Notes: generated from the sequence alone by a model not told the origin. Shown: positions 1 through 9,136, numbered from the stretch's first letter. The stretch: 64,000 nt of DNA from Polaromonas sp. (GCF_029945685.1 NZ_JAQSDA010000027.1:186001-250000), one strand, 5' to 3'. A program made the numbers and translations.

Positions 1-2
1 GC

Positions 3-398
3 GGGCGTTATTTCACGCTGTACAAGCGCTGGCATCTGATCGGGCTTGAAGTGGGCGTGTCAGTGGCCAGCGTGGCGCTGCGCGGCGAGCCGACCGGTGT
101 GGCCACCTGCTGGAATGCCGACGTGGTGGCCACCGCCAAGCGTGACCTCAAGCCCGGCGAGATGCTGGACGGCGAAGGCGGCTACACCGTCTGGGGCAAG
201 CTGCTGCCGGCCGACACCTCGGTGAAGATGGGCGGGCTGCCGCTGGGCCTGGCGCACAACGTCAAGGTCGTGCGCGCCGTGAAGAAAGGCCAGAGCCTGA
301 GCTGGGCCGATGTGGCCATGGACACCTCCACCGCTGCGTACAAGGTGCGCAACGAGATGGAAACCATGTTCTCGCCGGCCGTGAAGAAAGCTGCCTGA
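3..398 (+). CDS. SAF-domain protein, C-terminal fragment (homoserine-dehydrogenase-like oxidoreductase family)
   Basis: The reading frame is open from base 3, so the gene begins before the window; about 131 C-terminal residues are visible, ending KKAA. The stretch with DVVATAKRDLKPGEMLDGEGG and the later VRAVKKGQSLSWADV has the pattern of a SAF (antifreeze/FlgA-like) domain. In this size class that domain usually follows an NAD-binding homoserine-dehydrogenase-like domain in proteins of uncertain substrate. Only the C-terminal domain can be judged here. It is followed 59 bp downstream by a beta-hydroxyacid dehydrogenase on the same strand, so the two may form one catabolic transcription unit. 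A FlgA-type function is less likely because no flagellar genes are nearby. Confidence 0.6.
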   Translation, partial: GRYFTLYKRWHLIGLEVGVSVASVALRGEPTGVATCWNADVVATAKRDLKPGEMLDGEGGYTVWGKLLPADTSVKMGGLPLGLAHNVKVVRAVKKGQSLSWADVAMDTSTAAYKVRNEMETMFSPAVKKAA

Positions 399-457
399 CA
401 GCCTTTTTTCTGCCGTGTGCCGCATGATGGTGGCCACCCCACAGCCCGGAACATTTC

Positions 458-1354
458 ATGAGCACCAGCAGCAAGACAGTCATCCCCCGCATCGCCTTTC
501 TGGGCACCGGCAGCATGGGCCTGCCCATGGCCAGGCGCCTGTGTGAGGCCGGCCATGCCCTGCAGGTGTGGAACCGCACGCCGGCCAAGGCCGCTTCACT
601 GACGGCACTGGGTGCGACCGTTCATGCACAGGCCAGCGCAGCGGTTTCGGGGGCCGACATCGTCGTCGGCATGCTGGAAAACGGCGTCGTGGTCGAAGAC
701 GTCCTGTTCGCGCAGGGCGTCGCCGGCGCGATGAAGCCGGGCGCGCTGTTCATCGACATGGCCTCGATCAAGCCGCGCGAGGCACGCGACCACGCGGCGC
801 GTCTGGGCGCGCTCGGTGTCGCCCATCTCGATGCGCCGGTCTCCGGCGGCACGGGTGGCGCCGACAGTGGCACGCTGGTGATCATGGTGGGCGGCAAGGC
901 GGCGGATTTTGAACGCGCGTTGCCGGTGCTCCAGGTGTTCGGGCGCGCCACCCATGTGGGCTCCCATGGTGCGGGCCAGTTGACGAAGCTGGCCAACCAG
1001 ATGATTGTCGGCATCACGATAGGCGCCGTGGCCGAGGCCCTGCTGTTTGCCACCAAGGGCGGTGCCGACATGGCCAAGGTCCGGGAAGCCATCACCGGCG
1101 GTTTTGCCGACAGCCGCATCCTGCAGGTGCACGGCCAGCGCATGGTCGAGCGCGACTTCACCTCGCGTGCCCGGCTGGCCATCCAGCTCAAGGACATGCG
1201 CAATGCGCTGGCCACCGCCGAAGAAATCGGCTTCGAGGCGCCGGTGACCACACTGTTCGAGCAGCTTTACGCCGACGGCATCGAACACGGCCTCGGCGAG
1301 CTGGACCACTCGGGCCTGTTTGTCGAGCTGGCCAGCCGCAACGGCATGAGTTGA
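458..1354 (+). CDS. NAD(P)-dependent beta-hydroxyacid dehydrogenase (3-hydroxyisobutyrate / tartronate semialdehyde reductase family)
   Basis: This 298-residue protein has the usual family length. Residues 12-24 carry the Rossmann GxGxMG motif (GTGSMGLPM). Residues 126-140 hold the substrate-binding DAPVSGGTGGA signature, and Lys177 in GQLTKLANQ matches the catalytic lysine. Enzymes of this family oxidise or reduce 3-hydroxy acids such as 3-hydroxyisobutyrate, 2-hydroxy-3-oxopropionate or L-threonate, using NAD(P). The substrate cannot be told from sequence alone. The ATG at 458 directly precedes a Ser/Thr-rich leader and the first beta strand. A bidirectional terminator follows. Confidence 0.88.
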   Translation: MSTSSKTVIPRIAFLGTGSMGLPMARRLCEAGHALQVWNRTPAKAASLTALGATVHAQASAAVSGADIVVGMLENGVVVEDVLFAQGVAGAMKPGALFIDMASIKPREARDHAARLGALGVAHLDAPVSGGTGGADSGTLVIMVGGKAADFERALPVLQVFGRATHVGSHGAGQLTKLANQMIVGITIGAVAEALLFATKGGADMAKVREAITGGFADSRILQVHGQRMVERDFTSRARLAIQLKDMRNALATAEEIGFEAPVTTLFEQLYADGIEHGLGELDHSGLFVELASRNGMS

Positions 1355-1387
1355 AACACGGCAACATCCTGATCACCCATGAAAAAA

Positions 1388-1404
1388 GGCCCGCAGAGCG
1401 GGCC
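1388..1404. terminator. Rho-independent terminator, bidirectional
   Basis: A 7-bp perfect stem GGCCCGC / GCGGGCC with a 3-nt loop is flanked by A6 on the left and T6 on the right. It can therefore terminate both the rightward dehydrogenase transcript and the leftward helicase transcript that converge here. Confidence 0.92.
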
Positions 1405-1426
1405 TTTTTTGTTGTCAGCGCAAAAA

Positions 1427-3388
1427 TCAACGTGCAGGGCGTGCCGGACGCTTGTGGGCGTCACGTGGAACAAACACCTTGCCGGCGGGTTTGGCAAACG
1501 CCGGTTTGCGGTCAGAGAAATCACCGCGGGGGGCCGATGCAAAACCTTCCGCACGGCCGCCGAAGCTGCGCTCGCCGCCACGCTCGTCGCGCTGGGCAAA
1601 ACCGCCGTTGTTGTTGTTGCCGAAGCTGCGGTCATCACGGCGCGGGCCGCGGTTGTCACGGTCGTTGAAGGCGCCGCCACCAGCCGGTGCCTGAAAAGGC
1701 GCACGGTCGTTGCGGTTGTTGGAGAAACCGCCGCGGTCGCCACCACGGTCATCACGGTTGCCGCCGAAACCACCACGGTCAGCGCCGAAGGCAGGCTTCT
1801 TGCCAGCATAACCACCGCCAGCGCCACCACCGAAACCACCCGAAGGGGCACGGTCGTTGCTGAAACGGCCGCCACCGCCGCCGCCGAAGCTGCGGGGACC
1901 ACCGCGGTCATTGCGGTCACCCCCGAAATTGCCGCGCGGACGATCGGAGGTCGGCGCAAAACGCTGCTGTGGCTCCAGACCGGCGATCACGCTGGGCTTG
2001 AGGTTCTGCTGGGTGTAGTGCTCGATGTCCTGGATCTTGCGGCGGTCGCGGAATTCGGCAATCGTGATCGCCTGACCTTCGCGGCCGGCACGGCCGGTGC
2101 GGCCAATGCGGTGCACATAGTCTTCGGCTTTCATCGGCAGGCCGTAGTTGATCACGTGGGTGATGGTCGGAACGTCCAGGCCACGGGCAGCCACGTCGGT
2201 CGCGACCAGGATCTGCACGCGGCCGTCACGGAAAGCCATCAGGCGGCGATTGCGCAGGCCCTGGCCCAGGGCGCCATGCAGCGCCACGGCGCTGAAGCCC
2301 TCTTGCACCAGGTCGTTGGCCAGACCGTCACACTCGACCTGCGTGCAGGCGAACACGATGGCCTGGTTGATGGTGGTGTCGCGCAACCAGTGGTCCAGCA
2401 GCTTGCGCTTGTGGGTCATGTTGTCGGCCCACAGCAGCGACTGCGTGATGGACGCATGTTTTTCGTGCGGGGAATCAATTTCCACGCGCTGTGGCTGGCG
2501 CATCACGCGTGTGGCCAGTTGCATGATGCGCGGCGCAAAGGTGGCGCTGAACATCATGGTCTGCTTGCGCTCGATGGTGAGCTGGTTGACTTCGGTCAGG
2601 TCGTCGGCAAAGCCGAGGTCCAGCATGCGGTCGGCTTCGTCAACCACGAGGAATTGCACCTGATCCAGCTTGATCTGCATGCTGCGCTGCAGGTCCAGCA
2701 GGCGACCCGGGGTGGCCACCACGAGGTCGGCGTTCTGCAGCTTGGCAATTTGCAGCTGGTAAGGAATGCCGCCCACGACGTTGGCGATGCGCAGGCCGCG
2801 GCAATGGCGCACCAGGTCGATCGCGTCGGCGCAGACCTGTTGGGCCAGCTCGCGAGTCGGGCACAGGATCAGCGCGCCAGGGGTGGCGGCCTTGAAGTTG
2901 CGCGCGTTGGTCGGGTCCTTGCGCTTGGGTTTTTTCAGGGGTGGCTCGCCGCGGGCAACCGCTTCGGCGCTCAGGCGTTCAAATTCGGCGCGTTCGTTGC
3001 GCTCGGCCTCTTCCTGCTGCTTGAGCAGGGTGTGCAGCACGGGCAGCAGGAAAGCGGCGGTCTTGCCGCTGCCGGTCTGGCTGGACACCAGCAGGTCGGT
3101 GAATTTGGCTTTCGGGTCGGCCTTGACGTCAGCATCCAGCGCCTGCATGGCTTTGGGGATGGTCGCCATCTGCACGGCGGTCGGCTGGGTGAAACCCATG
3201 TCGGCCACGGCTTGCAGCAGTTCCTTGGCCAGGCCCAGTTTCACGAAGCCGTTGGGCTCGGGGGCGATGGCGTCGAGCGAAGTTTCTTCGGCGGCAGGCG
3301 CGTCGGAAAAGTCCGCAACCAGGCTGGTCTCGGTGTCGATGTTTGCTTCGGCCAGAAAGTCGCCGCGAGCTTCAAAAGAATCAGTCAT
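1427..3388 (-). CDS. DEAD-box ATP-dependent RNA helicase (RhlE-like) with RGG-rich tail
   Basis: ATP-dependent RNA unwinding enzyme. All superfamily 2 motifs are visible: Q motif (GFTQPTAVQ, near residue 66), Walker A SSQTGSGKT (near 103), PTRELAQQ (near 177), VVDEADRML (near 250), FSATF (near 282), VATDVAARGLD and HRIGRTGRAG (near 410). A charged insertion of about 45 residues, rich in Glu, Arg and Lys, sits between motifs I and Ia. From about residue 460 the tail is low-complexity Gly/Arg/Asp/Asn with many RGG and DRGG units, as in RhlE/DeaD-type helicases that contact RNA nonspecifically. I chose the ATG at 3388 (MTDSFEARGD), preceded by a GAGA-type ribosome site, over the in-frame GTG four codons upstream. 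The total is 653 residues. A long leader precedes it. Confidence 0.93.
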   Translation of the reverse strand: MTDSFEARGDFLAEANIDTETSLVADFSDAPAAEETSLDAIAPEPNGFVKLGLAKELLQAVADMGFTQPTAVQMATIPKAMQALDADVKADPKAKFTDLLVSSQTGSGKTAAFLLPVLHTLLKQQEEAERNERAEFERLSAEAVARGEPPLKKPKRKDPTNARNFKAATPGALILCPTRELAQQVCADAIDLVRHCRGLRIANVVGGIPYQLQIAKLQNADLVVATPGRLLDLQRSMQIKLDQVQFLVVDEADRMLDLGFADDLTEVNQLTIERKQTMMFSATFAPRIMQLATRVMRQPQRVEIDSPHEKHASITQSLLWADNMTHKRKLLDHWLRDTTINQAIVFACTQVECDGLANDLVQEGFSAVALHGALGQGLRNRRLMAFRDGRVQILVATDVAARGLDVPTITHVINYGLPMKAEDYVHRIGRTGRAGREGQAITIAEFRDRRKIQDIEHYTQQNLKPSVIAGLEPQQRFAPTSDRPRGNFGGDRNDRGGPRSFGGGGGGRFSNDRAPSGGFGGGAGGGYAGKKPAFGADRGGFGGNRDDRGGDRGGFSNNRNDRAPFQAPAGGGAFNDRDNRGPRRDDRSFGNNNNGGFAQRDERGGERSFGGRAEGFASAPRGDFSDRKPAFAKPAGKVFVPRDAHKRPARPAR

Positions 3389-3778
3389 GTTTTTTCTCAC
3401 AAATCACTTGCGCGCTGCTCGACTTGTGGTTTGAGCAGGCGAACAAGAAACGACCACCTGCCGCGTTGCGGAAGGCTTCGTTTGTGGTTAATAAAACATC
3501 AACCATCAAACGAATATTTCGGTTCGGGCGACTTCCGGAAAAACCGGTGCCTGAAGCGATGGCTCTGTTGGTAGAGCCCAAAAGTGTGAGGTAGATGTAC
3601 AAATGCGGTGCACCCTGTGCATCCGTCAAGCCGTTGATTATGGCATGGTTTACGGGTTTACACCAGCCCCGCGTTTCCAAAAGACCTTCAATCCTGCTGG
3701 CGCTCGCCGGGGCCACCGGCTCTTTGCTCTCTTTTCAATAGCTGCCAGCAAACATCCAGCAAGGGCCGGAAGCCTGAA
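3389..3778. other. Gene-free stretch upstream of the RNA helicase gene
   Basis: About 390 bp separate the helicase start from the stop of orn on the same strand. A 111-codon minus-strand frame crosses much of it (3381-3716) but has no recognisable protein features and overlaps the helicase start, so I do not call it. The interval is AT-richer than its neighbours near 3480-3530. The last part (3726-3782) is a family B dispersed repeat. A long 5' leader is plausible, since RNA helicase genes often carry regulatory leaders, but I cannot name an element. Confidence 0.5.
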
Positions 3779-3782
3779 TCAC
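3726..3782 (-). repeat. Dispersed repeat family B, copy 1 (3' end of orn)
   Basis: Read on the minus strand it shows the family B core: TTCCGGCCCTT, seven bases, GTTTGC, two bases, GCAGCTATTGAAAAG. The copy abuts and includes the orn stop codon at 3779-3781. Confidence 0.8.
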
Positions 3783-4342
3783 TTCAAAAAGTGGGTCCGG
3801 TAGTGCTCCAGCTCGTCAATCGATTCATGCACGTCGGCGAGCGCGGTGTGGCTTTGCTGCTTCTTGAACGCGCTGAACACCTCGGGCCGCCAGCGTTTGG
3901 CCAGCTCCTTGAAGGTGCTGACATCGACATTGCGGTAATGAAAAAACGCCTCGAGCTTGGGCATGTACTTGACCAGGAAGCGCCGGTCCTGGCTGATGGT
4001 GTTGCCGCACATTGGCGAAGTGCCCTTGGGCAGGTACTGCGCCAGAAAGGCCAACAGCTGTTTTTCGGCATCGGCTTCCGTCACGGTGCTGGCCTTGACC
4101 TTGTCGATCAGACCGCTGCGGCCGTGGGTGCCCTTGTTCCAGTTGTCCATCTGCGCCAGCAGTTCGTCGGACTGCTTGATCACCAGCACCGGGCCCTCGA
4201 TGCGCGGCGTCAGCTGCGGGCCGGTGACGACCACCGCAATTTCGATCAGCCGCTCTTTTTCCGGGTCGAGACCGGTCATTTCGCAGTCGATCCAGACCAG
4301 GTTCAGGTCGGATTTTTTCAGAAGGGTTTCGTTTTCAGCCAT
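3779..4342 (-). CDS. orn: Oligoribonuclease
   Basis: 3'-to-5' exoribonuclease of the DEDDh family that degrades two- to five-nucleotide RNAs and pGpG in the cytoplasm. It has 187 residues against 181 in E. coli. Exo I is [16 protein letters not shown], with Asp19 and Glu21 as metal ligands. The C-terminal [16 protein letters not shown] carries the last acidic ligand and the family ending. The start ATG gives MAENETLL before the conserved strand. It lies head-to-head with the M48 protease gene, 35 bp apart. The stop codon is embedded in a family B repeat, which may have shifted the last few codons. Confidence 0.96.
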   Translation of the reverse strand: MAENETLLKKSDLNLVWIDCEMTGLDPEKERLIEIAVVVTGPQLTPRIEGPVLVIKQSDELLAQMDNWNKGTHGRSGLIDKVKASTVTEADAEKQLLAFLAQYLPKGTSPMCGNTISQDRRFLVKYMPKLEAFFHYRNVDVSTFKELAKRWRPEVFSAFKKQQSHTALADVHESIDELEHYRTHFLK

Positions 4343-4377
4343 CTTGCGATTCTCGCTGATCGCCTAAACTTGCCCTC

Positions 4378-5664
4378 ATGCCTGACTATTCATTCGCCTT
4401 CACCCTGCTGTTCTCGGCCGCTCTGGTGCTGGTTCTGCTCACGAAGTTCTACCTCGCCTCGCGCCAGATCCGTCATGTGGCACGGCACCGCGACCAGGTG
4501 CCCGAAGCGTTCGCCGCCACGATTTCGCTGGCCTCGCACCGGAAGGCCGCGGACTACACCATCACCAAGGCGCGCTTCGGTCTGCTGGAGCTGGCTTTTG
4601 GCACGGCCGTGCTGGTCGGCTGGACGCTGCTGGGCGGCATTGACGCGCTCAACCAGGCGTTGATGAATTCCGGGCTGGCCGCTTACGGCCCGCTGGTGCC
4701 CCAGCTTGCGCTGCTGGCTGCCTTCGGGCTGATCAGCGGCCTGCTGGACCTGCCCTTCACGCTCTACAGCACCTTTCGCATCGAAGAACGCTTCGGCTTC
4801 AACAAAATGACGTTCAAGCTGTGGCTGGGCGACCTCGTCAAGTCCCTGCTGGTCGGCCTCGTGATCGGCCTGCCGATCGTGGCGCTGATCCTCTGGATCA
4901 TGGGCAGCACCGGTGCATGGTGGTGGCTCTGGGCCTGGGGCGTGTGGATGGGTTTCAACCTGTTGGTGCTCGTGCTTTACCCCACGGTGATTGCGCCGCT
5001 GTTCAACAAGTTCCAGCCGCTCGAAGATGAAAGCCTGAAGGCGCGCGTCACGGCCCTGATGCAGCGCTGCGGCTTTGCCGCCAAGGGCCTGTTCGTGATG
5101 GACGGCAGCAAGCGTTCGGCCCATGCCAACGCCTACTTCACCGGTTTTGGCGCCTCCAAACGCGTGGTGTTTTTCGACACCCTGCTCAAACAGCTGAGCC
5201 CCGCCGAGGTCGACGCGGTGCTGGCCCACGAACTCGGCCACTTCAAGCACAAACACATCATCAAACGCATAGTCGCGATGTTTGCCATGAGCCTGGGCGG
5301 TTTTGCGCTGCTGGGCTGGTTGTCCACCCAGGTCTGGTTCTACACGGGTCTTGGTGTTCGGCCGAACATGACAGGTAGCAACGACGCGCTGGCCCTGCTG
5401 CTGTTTTTGCTGGTGGTGCCGCTCTTCAGTTTTTTCATCTCGCCACTGTTTGCCCAGCTATCGCGCAAACATGAATTTGAAGCCGACGCCTACGCCATTG
5501 CGCAGACCGACGGCCGGGATCTGCAAAGCGCCCTGCTCAAGCTCTACCAGGACAACGCCAGCACACTGACGCCCGACCCGGTGTACGTGAAGTTCTATTA
5601 TTCGCACCCGCCGGCCTCGGAACGGCTGTCCCGCATGGGTGCACCCACCGGAACACCCGCATGA
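4378..5664 (+). CDS. M48-family zinc metalloprotease (Ste24/CAAX protease-like), integral membrane
   Basis: A 428-residue multi-pass membrane protein with a Ste24-type layout: an N-terminal membrane helix, a helical hairpin region at about 60-200, and the zinc motif HELGH at about 284-288 (LAHELGHFKHKH). The third ligand, Glu, is in KHEFEADAYA at about 366. The family clips prenylated or misfolded membrane proteins at the inner membrane. The bacterial substrate is unknown and quality control is the usual proposal. Its last four bases overlap the phhB start (ATGA), so it is translationally coupled to phhB and rsgA. Confidence 0.93.
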   Translation: MPDYSFAFTLLFSAALVLVLLTKFYLASRQIRHVARHRDQVPEAFAATISLASHRKAADYTITKARFGLLELAFGTAVLVGWTLLGGIDALNQALMNSGLAAYGPLVPQLALLAAFGLISGLLDLPFTLYSTFRIEERFGFNKMTFKLWLGDLVKSLLVGLVIGLPIVALILWIMGSTGAWWWLWAWGVWMGFNLLVLVLYPTVIAPLFNKFQPLEDESLKARVTALMQRCGFAAKGLFVMDGSKRSAHANAYFTGFGASKRVVFFDTLLKQLSPAEVDAVLAHELGHFKHKHIIKRIVAMFAMSLGGFALLGWLSTQVWFYTGLGVRPNMTGSNDALALLLFLLVVPLFSFFISPLFAQLSRKHEFEADAYAIAQTDGRDLQSALLKLYQDNASTLTPDPVYVKFYYSHPPASERLSRMGAPTGTPA

Positions 5665-5981
5665 GCAACCCCATCCACCAGAACCGCCGCGCGCTGAGCG
5701 CCACCGAAATCGTCACGCAGCTGAGCCAGCTCAACGGGGAGCAGCCACAAGGCTGGCGCCTGATCGACGGTGCGCTTGAGAAGACCTTCAGCTTCAAGAA
5801 CTTCCATGAAACCATGGGCTTTGCCAACGCCGTGGCTTTCATCGCCAATGCCGAGGACCATCATCCGGACCTGGCGCTGAGTTATGGCAAATGCACGGTG
5901 CGTTTCAACACGCACGACGTGAACGGCATTTCGGTCAGCGACTTTTTCTGCGCGTCCAGGGTTGACGCGCTGCTGGCTTGA
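5661..5981 (+). CDS. phhB: 4a-hydroxytetrahydrobiopterin dehydratase (pterin-4a-carbinolamine dehydratase)
   Basis: Small cytoplasmic enzyme of 106 residues that dehydrates 4a-hydroxytetrahydrobiopterin, recycling the pterin cofactor of aromatic hydroxylases. The family signature is intact: a helix containing NFHETMGFANAVAFIA, then EDHHPDLALSYGKCTVRF with the paired histidines, then HDVNGIS. It overlaps the protease gene by ATGA and the rsgA start by TTGA. No phenylalanine hydroxylase gene is in the window, so the cofactor partner is not visible here. Confidence 0.93.
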   Translation: MSNPIHQNRRALSATEIVTQLSQLNGEQPQGWRLIDGALEKTFSFKNFHETMGFANAVAFIANAEDHHPDLALSYGKCTVRFNTHDVNGISVSDFFCASRVDALLA

Positions 5982-6925
5982 CCACTGTTTCTTCCGCGGG
6001 GACCCTGCCCGGTCTGGTGGTGGCCGGCTTCGGCCGGCATTGCCTGGTGGAAACGCCCGACGGCCAGCGCCTGGTCTGCCATCCGCGCGGCAAGAAAAGC
6101 CAGGCCGTTGTCGGCGACCGCGTGTTGTGGCTGCCCTCGCAGGACGAAGGCACGATCGAGAAGGTGGAAAAACGCAGCAACCTGTTTTACCGCCAGGACG
6201 ACATGCGCACCAAGTCCTTTGCGGCCAACCTCGACCAGGTGCTGATCCTGATCGCGGCGGAGCCCGAGTTTTCGGAGAGCCAGCTCACCCGCGCCCTGAT
6301 CGCGGCCGAGGCCGAGCGCATCACTCCCATCATCGCGCTGAACAAAAGCGACCTGGCCGAACCCTTTGCACGCGCCTGGAGCAAGCTGGCGCCCTACCGC
6401 GCCATGGGTTACCAGGTGGTGCCGCTGGCGGTCAAGCCCAAAACCGACACGCCCGTTGCCAACGACGCGCAAACCGCCCAGCTGGGCGAGCTGTTGCGCG
6501 GCAAAAAAACGCTGGTGCTGGGTCCCTCCGGCGCCGGCAAGAGCAGCCTGACCAACCTGCTGATTCCGAGCGCGCAAGTGCTGACCGCGGAGATATCGCA
6601 GGCGCTCAATTCAGGCAAACACACGACCACCAGCACCACGCTGTACTGGCTTGACGACGCCAGAACCAGCGCGCTGATCGACTCCCCCGGTTTCCAGGAG
6701 TTTGGCCTGCACCACATCGAGCCGATGCAGCTGGCCAACTACATGCCCGACCTCAAGGTCCATGCGCAGGACTGCAAGTTCTACAACTGCACGCACTTGC
6801 ATGAACCCGGCTGCGGCGTGATCTCAGAGGTCAAATCGGCCTCTGGCCCAAGTGGTATAAGCGCAAGCCGCTATCGTTTGTATAGCGAACTTTTCGCCGA
6901 GCTGTCGCAGCCCCCGCGTTACTGA
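5978..6925 (+). CDS. rsgA: Ribosome small-subunit biogenesis GTPase RsgA
   Basis: Circularly permuted GTPase (G4-G1-G3 order) that checks late 30S maturation. NKSDLAEP (G4) lies near residue 121, Walker [10 protein letters not shown] near 182, and DSPGFQEFG (G3) after that. The zinc-binding [14 protein letters not shown] lies near 265-278. The start is TTG at 5978, overlapping the phhB stop, because no ATG or GTG gives the full OB-fold. After the zinc knuckle the C-terminal segment ([18 protein letters not shown]) coincides with a family B repeat, copy 2. It still reads in frame and keeps the I-x2-SRY-x2-Y end expected of the family. The gene ends overlapping hisC by 7 bp, convergently. Confidence 0.94.
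   Translation: MTTVSSAGTLPGLVVAGFGRHCLVETPDGQRLVCHPRGKKSQAVVGDRVLWLPSQDEGTIEKVEKRSNLFYRQDDMRTKSFAANLDQVLILIAAEPEFSESQLTRALIAAEAERITPIIALNKSDLAEPFARAWSKLAPYRAMGYQVVPLAVKPKTDTPVANDAQTAQLGELLRGKKTLVLGPSGAGKSSLTNLLIPSAQVLTAEISQALNSGKHTTTSTTLYWLDDARTSALIDSPGFQEFGLHHIEPMQLANYMPDLKVHAQDCKFYNCTHLHEPGCGVISEVKSASGPSGISASRYRLYSELFAELSQPPRY
6831..6886 (+). repeat. Dispersed repeat family B, copy 2 (inside rsgA)
   Basis: TCAAATCGGCCTCTGGCCCAA, seven bases, AAGCGC, two bases, GCCGCTAT, ending in an ATAGC that can pair with GCTAT. The spacing is identical to the other copies. It is read in frame as part of the RsgA C-terminus. Confidence 0.75.
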
Positions 6926-8001
6926 GCTGGTTCAGTGCTGACCAGCGCGCGGCAGGCATCCACCAGCGCCGCACACTGCGCGGGCGTTCCCACGCTGATG
7001 CGCAGGTATTGCTCGATACGCGGCAGCCTGAAATGACGCACAAGCACGCGCCGGTCGCGCAGGCCCGCCGCAAGCACGGCAGCATCATGCCCGGGATGGT
7101 GAACCATCAGGAAGTTGGCCTCGGACGGCAGCACATCGAAACCCAGTGCCCGGAGATCGCGCGCCAGGTTTTCGCGGCTCGCAATGACGGCTGTACGCGT
7201 GGTTTCAAACCAGGCGTGGTCCTCGTATGCTGCCACCGCACCCGCCAGTGCCAGGCGGTCCAGCGGATAGGAATTGAAGCTGTCCCGCACGGTCTCCAGT
7301 GCTTCGATCAGGTGGCGCTGGCCGGCGGCAAAACCCACACGCAGGCCGGCCAGCGAACGTGATTTGGACAGGGTCTGCACCACCAGCAAATTCGGGTAGC
7401 GGGCGACCAGGCCGATGGCGCTTTCGCCGCCGAAGTCCACATAGGCTTCGTCGACCAGCACCACACACTGGCTTTGTTGTTGCAGCAACTGCTCAATATC
7501 GGCCAGCGGCAAACCTGTGCCGGTTGGCGCGTTGGGATTGGCGATGACCACGCCACCGCAGGGTGCCCGATACTGCGCCACGTCGATACGCATGGCAGCG
7601 TCCAGTGGAACGATCCCGGCGTCAATGCCGTACAACCCGCAATACACCTTGTAGAAGCTGTAGCTGATGTCCGGCATGAGAACCGGCTTGCCCTGGCGGA
7701 AGAAGGCGAAGAAGGCATGCGCCAGCACTTCGTCCGAGCCGTTGCCGGCAAATACCTGGCTGGCAGCGATGCCGTGAAAGTCCGCAATCGCCTGCCTGAG
7801 CCCGGCAGCCTGCGGATCGGGGTAGAGCTGCAGTCCCTCCTGCGCGGCGGCGGCGATGGCCGCAACAACCCGGGGCGATGGTGGATACGGATTTTCGTTG
7901 GTGTTGAGCTTGACCAGGCCTTCGATGACAGGTTGCTCCCCGGGTGTGTAAGGGGTCAGCCCTCGCAGGGCCGGGCTCCAGAAGGAAGTCTCGGAAGTCA
8001 C
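6919..8001 (-). CDS. hisC: Histidinol-phosphate aminotransferase
   Basis: PLP-dependent fold-type I aminotransferase that converts imidazole acetol phosphate and glutamate to histidinol phosphate in histidine synthesis. It has 360 residues. Visible landmarks are [14 protein letters not shown] near the N-terminus, [24 protein letters not shown], and the PLP lysine in [14 protein letters not shown] near residue 212. It stands apart from other his genes here and may be a second copy also active on aromatic substrates. The downstream end overlaps rsgA convergently. A cobD-like gene lies 21 bp upstream on the same strand. Confidence 0.92.
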   Translation of the reverse strand: MTSETSFWSPALRGLTPYTPGEQPVIEGLVKLNTNENPYPPSPRVVAAIAAAAQEGLQLYPDPQAAGLRQAIADFHGIAASQVFAGNGSDEVLAHAFFAFFRQGKPVLMPDISYSFYKVYCGLYGIDAGIVPLDAAMRIDVAQYRAPCGGVVIANPNAPTGTGLPLADIEQLLQQQSQCVVLVDEAYVDFGGESAIGLVARYPNLLVVQTLSKSRSLAGLRVGFAAGQRHLIEALETVRDSFNSYPLDRLALAGAVAAYEDHAWFETTRTAVIASRENLARDLRALGFDVLPSEANFLMVHHPGHDAAVLAAGLRDRRVLVRHFRLPRIEQYLRISVGTPAQCAALVDACRALVSTEPAQ

Positions 8002-8022
8002 GGAGACCCTCTGCTGCCGCGT

Positions 8023-9030
8023 TCAGCCCAGCAGGCGCGCCAGCGTCAGCAGCGCCAGCAGCATCATCCAGAGCACAACGGAGCGCCAGACCAGGCCCAC
8101 GATGCTGCGCAGGTGCCCCACCTCCGGCTCGCGCCCCGGCGTGCTCTCGGTGGCCTGCGGGCCGCCGGCATCGATGCCCTCGGCCTGGAAGCCCTGGGAC
8201 GCGTCGGCGGAAAACGCGGCCTTGAGTGCTTCGCCACCCAGGCGCACGTTGACCGCGCCCGATGTGGCGGCCAGGATCACGCCATCGTTGCGGTTTTCCT
8301 GGCCTGCGGGCGAACGTTGCATGTAGTTGCGCCAGCCATCGATCGCGTCCTCGAAACTGCCCACGACCGCGAACCCGAGCGAGGTCAGGCGCGCCGGCAC
8401 GTAGTCGACCACGCCCCAGGCCTGCGCAGCGGCCAGCTGCAGCGCCGGGCTCGCGCCCTCGCCAGTCGATTTCGACTTGTAAGCCCAGTAGCGCGATACA
8501 AACTCGGCCATGCGGTACAACACGGCACCGGCCGGCCCCAGGCCCAGCGCAGCCAGCACGGAGAACCAGGCCAGCACGCCAAAGACATGGCGATGCGCGG
8601 CCAGCACCGAATACTCGATCACATGCCGCACGATCTCGCTGCGCGGCAGTTCGCTGGCGTCAACCTGACGCCACTGCGCCAGCAGCTCGCGCGCGGTGGC
8701 TTCGTCGCCGTCGTCCAGCGCATCGCGTATGTCGGTGAAATAGTGGCTGAACTGGCGAAAGCCGAGCGTCACATAAAGCACGGCCACGCCCCAGGCAAAA
8801 GCCAGCACGCCGTTCACGCTCCAGAGCAGCCAGTGCACGGCCAGTGCCAGCAAGGCCGGACCCACCACCGCCGTGGCCCAGGCGACCCAGCCATGTTGCG
8901 GCTTGCCAGCGTCCAGGCTGCGGCTGGCCCAGCGCGCCCAGCGGCGCAAACCGGCATGAATCGGATTGCCACGCGCCAGTGGCCTCGCCTGTTCGATGAT
9001 GAGTGCAAACAAAACAGCAAAAAAACTCAT
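8023..9030 (-). CDS. CobD/CbiB-family integral membrane protein
   Basis: 335 residues with several hydrophobic segments (for example around 85-105 and at the C-terminal VVLWMMLLALLTLARLLG). It begins MSFFAVLFALIIEQARPL, typical of the CobD/CbiB-related family found throughout Burkholderiales. True CobD makes adenosylcobinamide phosphate. This branch is short on the cobalamin operon context and may have another role, possibly in membrane or amide-bond chemistry. No other cobalamin gene is near, so I give only the family. It is followed by hisC on the same strand; in cobalamin biology a HisC-like decarboxylase (CobC/CobD of Salmonella) is a partner, but this HisC has ordinary HisC features. Confidence 0.8.
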   Translation of the reverse strand: MSFFAVLFALIIEQARPLARGNPIHAGLRRWARWASRSLDAGKPQHGWVAWATAVVGPALLALAVHWLLWSVNGVLAFAWGVAVLYVTLGFRQFSHYFTDIRDALDDGDEATARELLAQWRQVDASELPRSEIVRHVIEYSVLAAHRHVFGVLAWFSVLAALGLGPAGAVLYRMAEFVSRYWAYKSKSTGEGASPALQLAAAQAWGVVDYVPARLTSLGFAVVGSFEDAIDGWRNYMQRSPAGQENRNDGVILAATSGAVNVRLGGEALKAAFSADASQGFQAEGIDAGGPQATESTPGREPEVGHLRSIVGLVWRSVVLWMMLLALLTLARLLG

Positions 9031-9042
9031 GCTGAATCATAC

Positions 9043-9136
9043 TGCCCCCACGTTCGCGCACTGCGTGTCGCTCTCTGCCCCCCGAGGGGGCGCTGCGCCT
9101 GCGGGCCGGCAAAGCCGGACCCGCGGCCCCTGCTTG
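9043..9136 (+). repeat. Dispersed palindromic repeat family A, copy 1
   Basis: It begins TGCCCCCACG, carries the CTGCCCCCCGAGGGGGCGCT palindrome, then GCGCCTGCGG, the GCCGGC AAA GCCGGA hairpin and CGCGGCCCCTGCTTG. It lies between the CobD-like gene and the Nudix gene. Confidence 0.88.

Noticed and set aside
1379..3574. A 731-codon plus-strand frame opposite the RNA helicase gene
   Set aside because: It is a mirror of the GC-rich helicase codons (Ala/Val/Thr-rich low-complexity) with no motif. The minus strand has every helicase motif.
3381..3716. A 111-codon minus-strand frame upstream of the helicase
   Set aside because: No ribosome site, no domain, overlaps the helicase start, and its composition is like untranslated DNA.
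8023..9030. A cobalamin synthesis locus (CobD plus HisC-like decarboxylase)
   Set aside because: The adjacent HisC has ordinary aminotransferase features and no other cobalamin gene is present.
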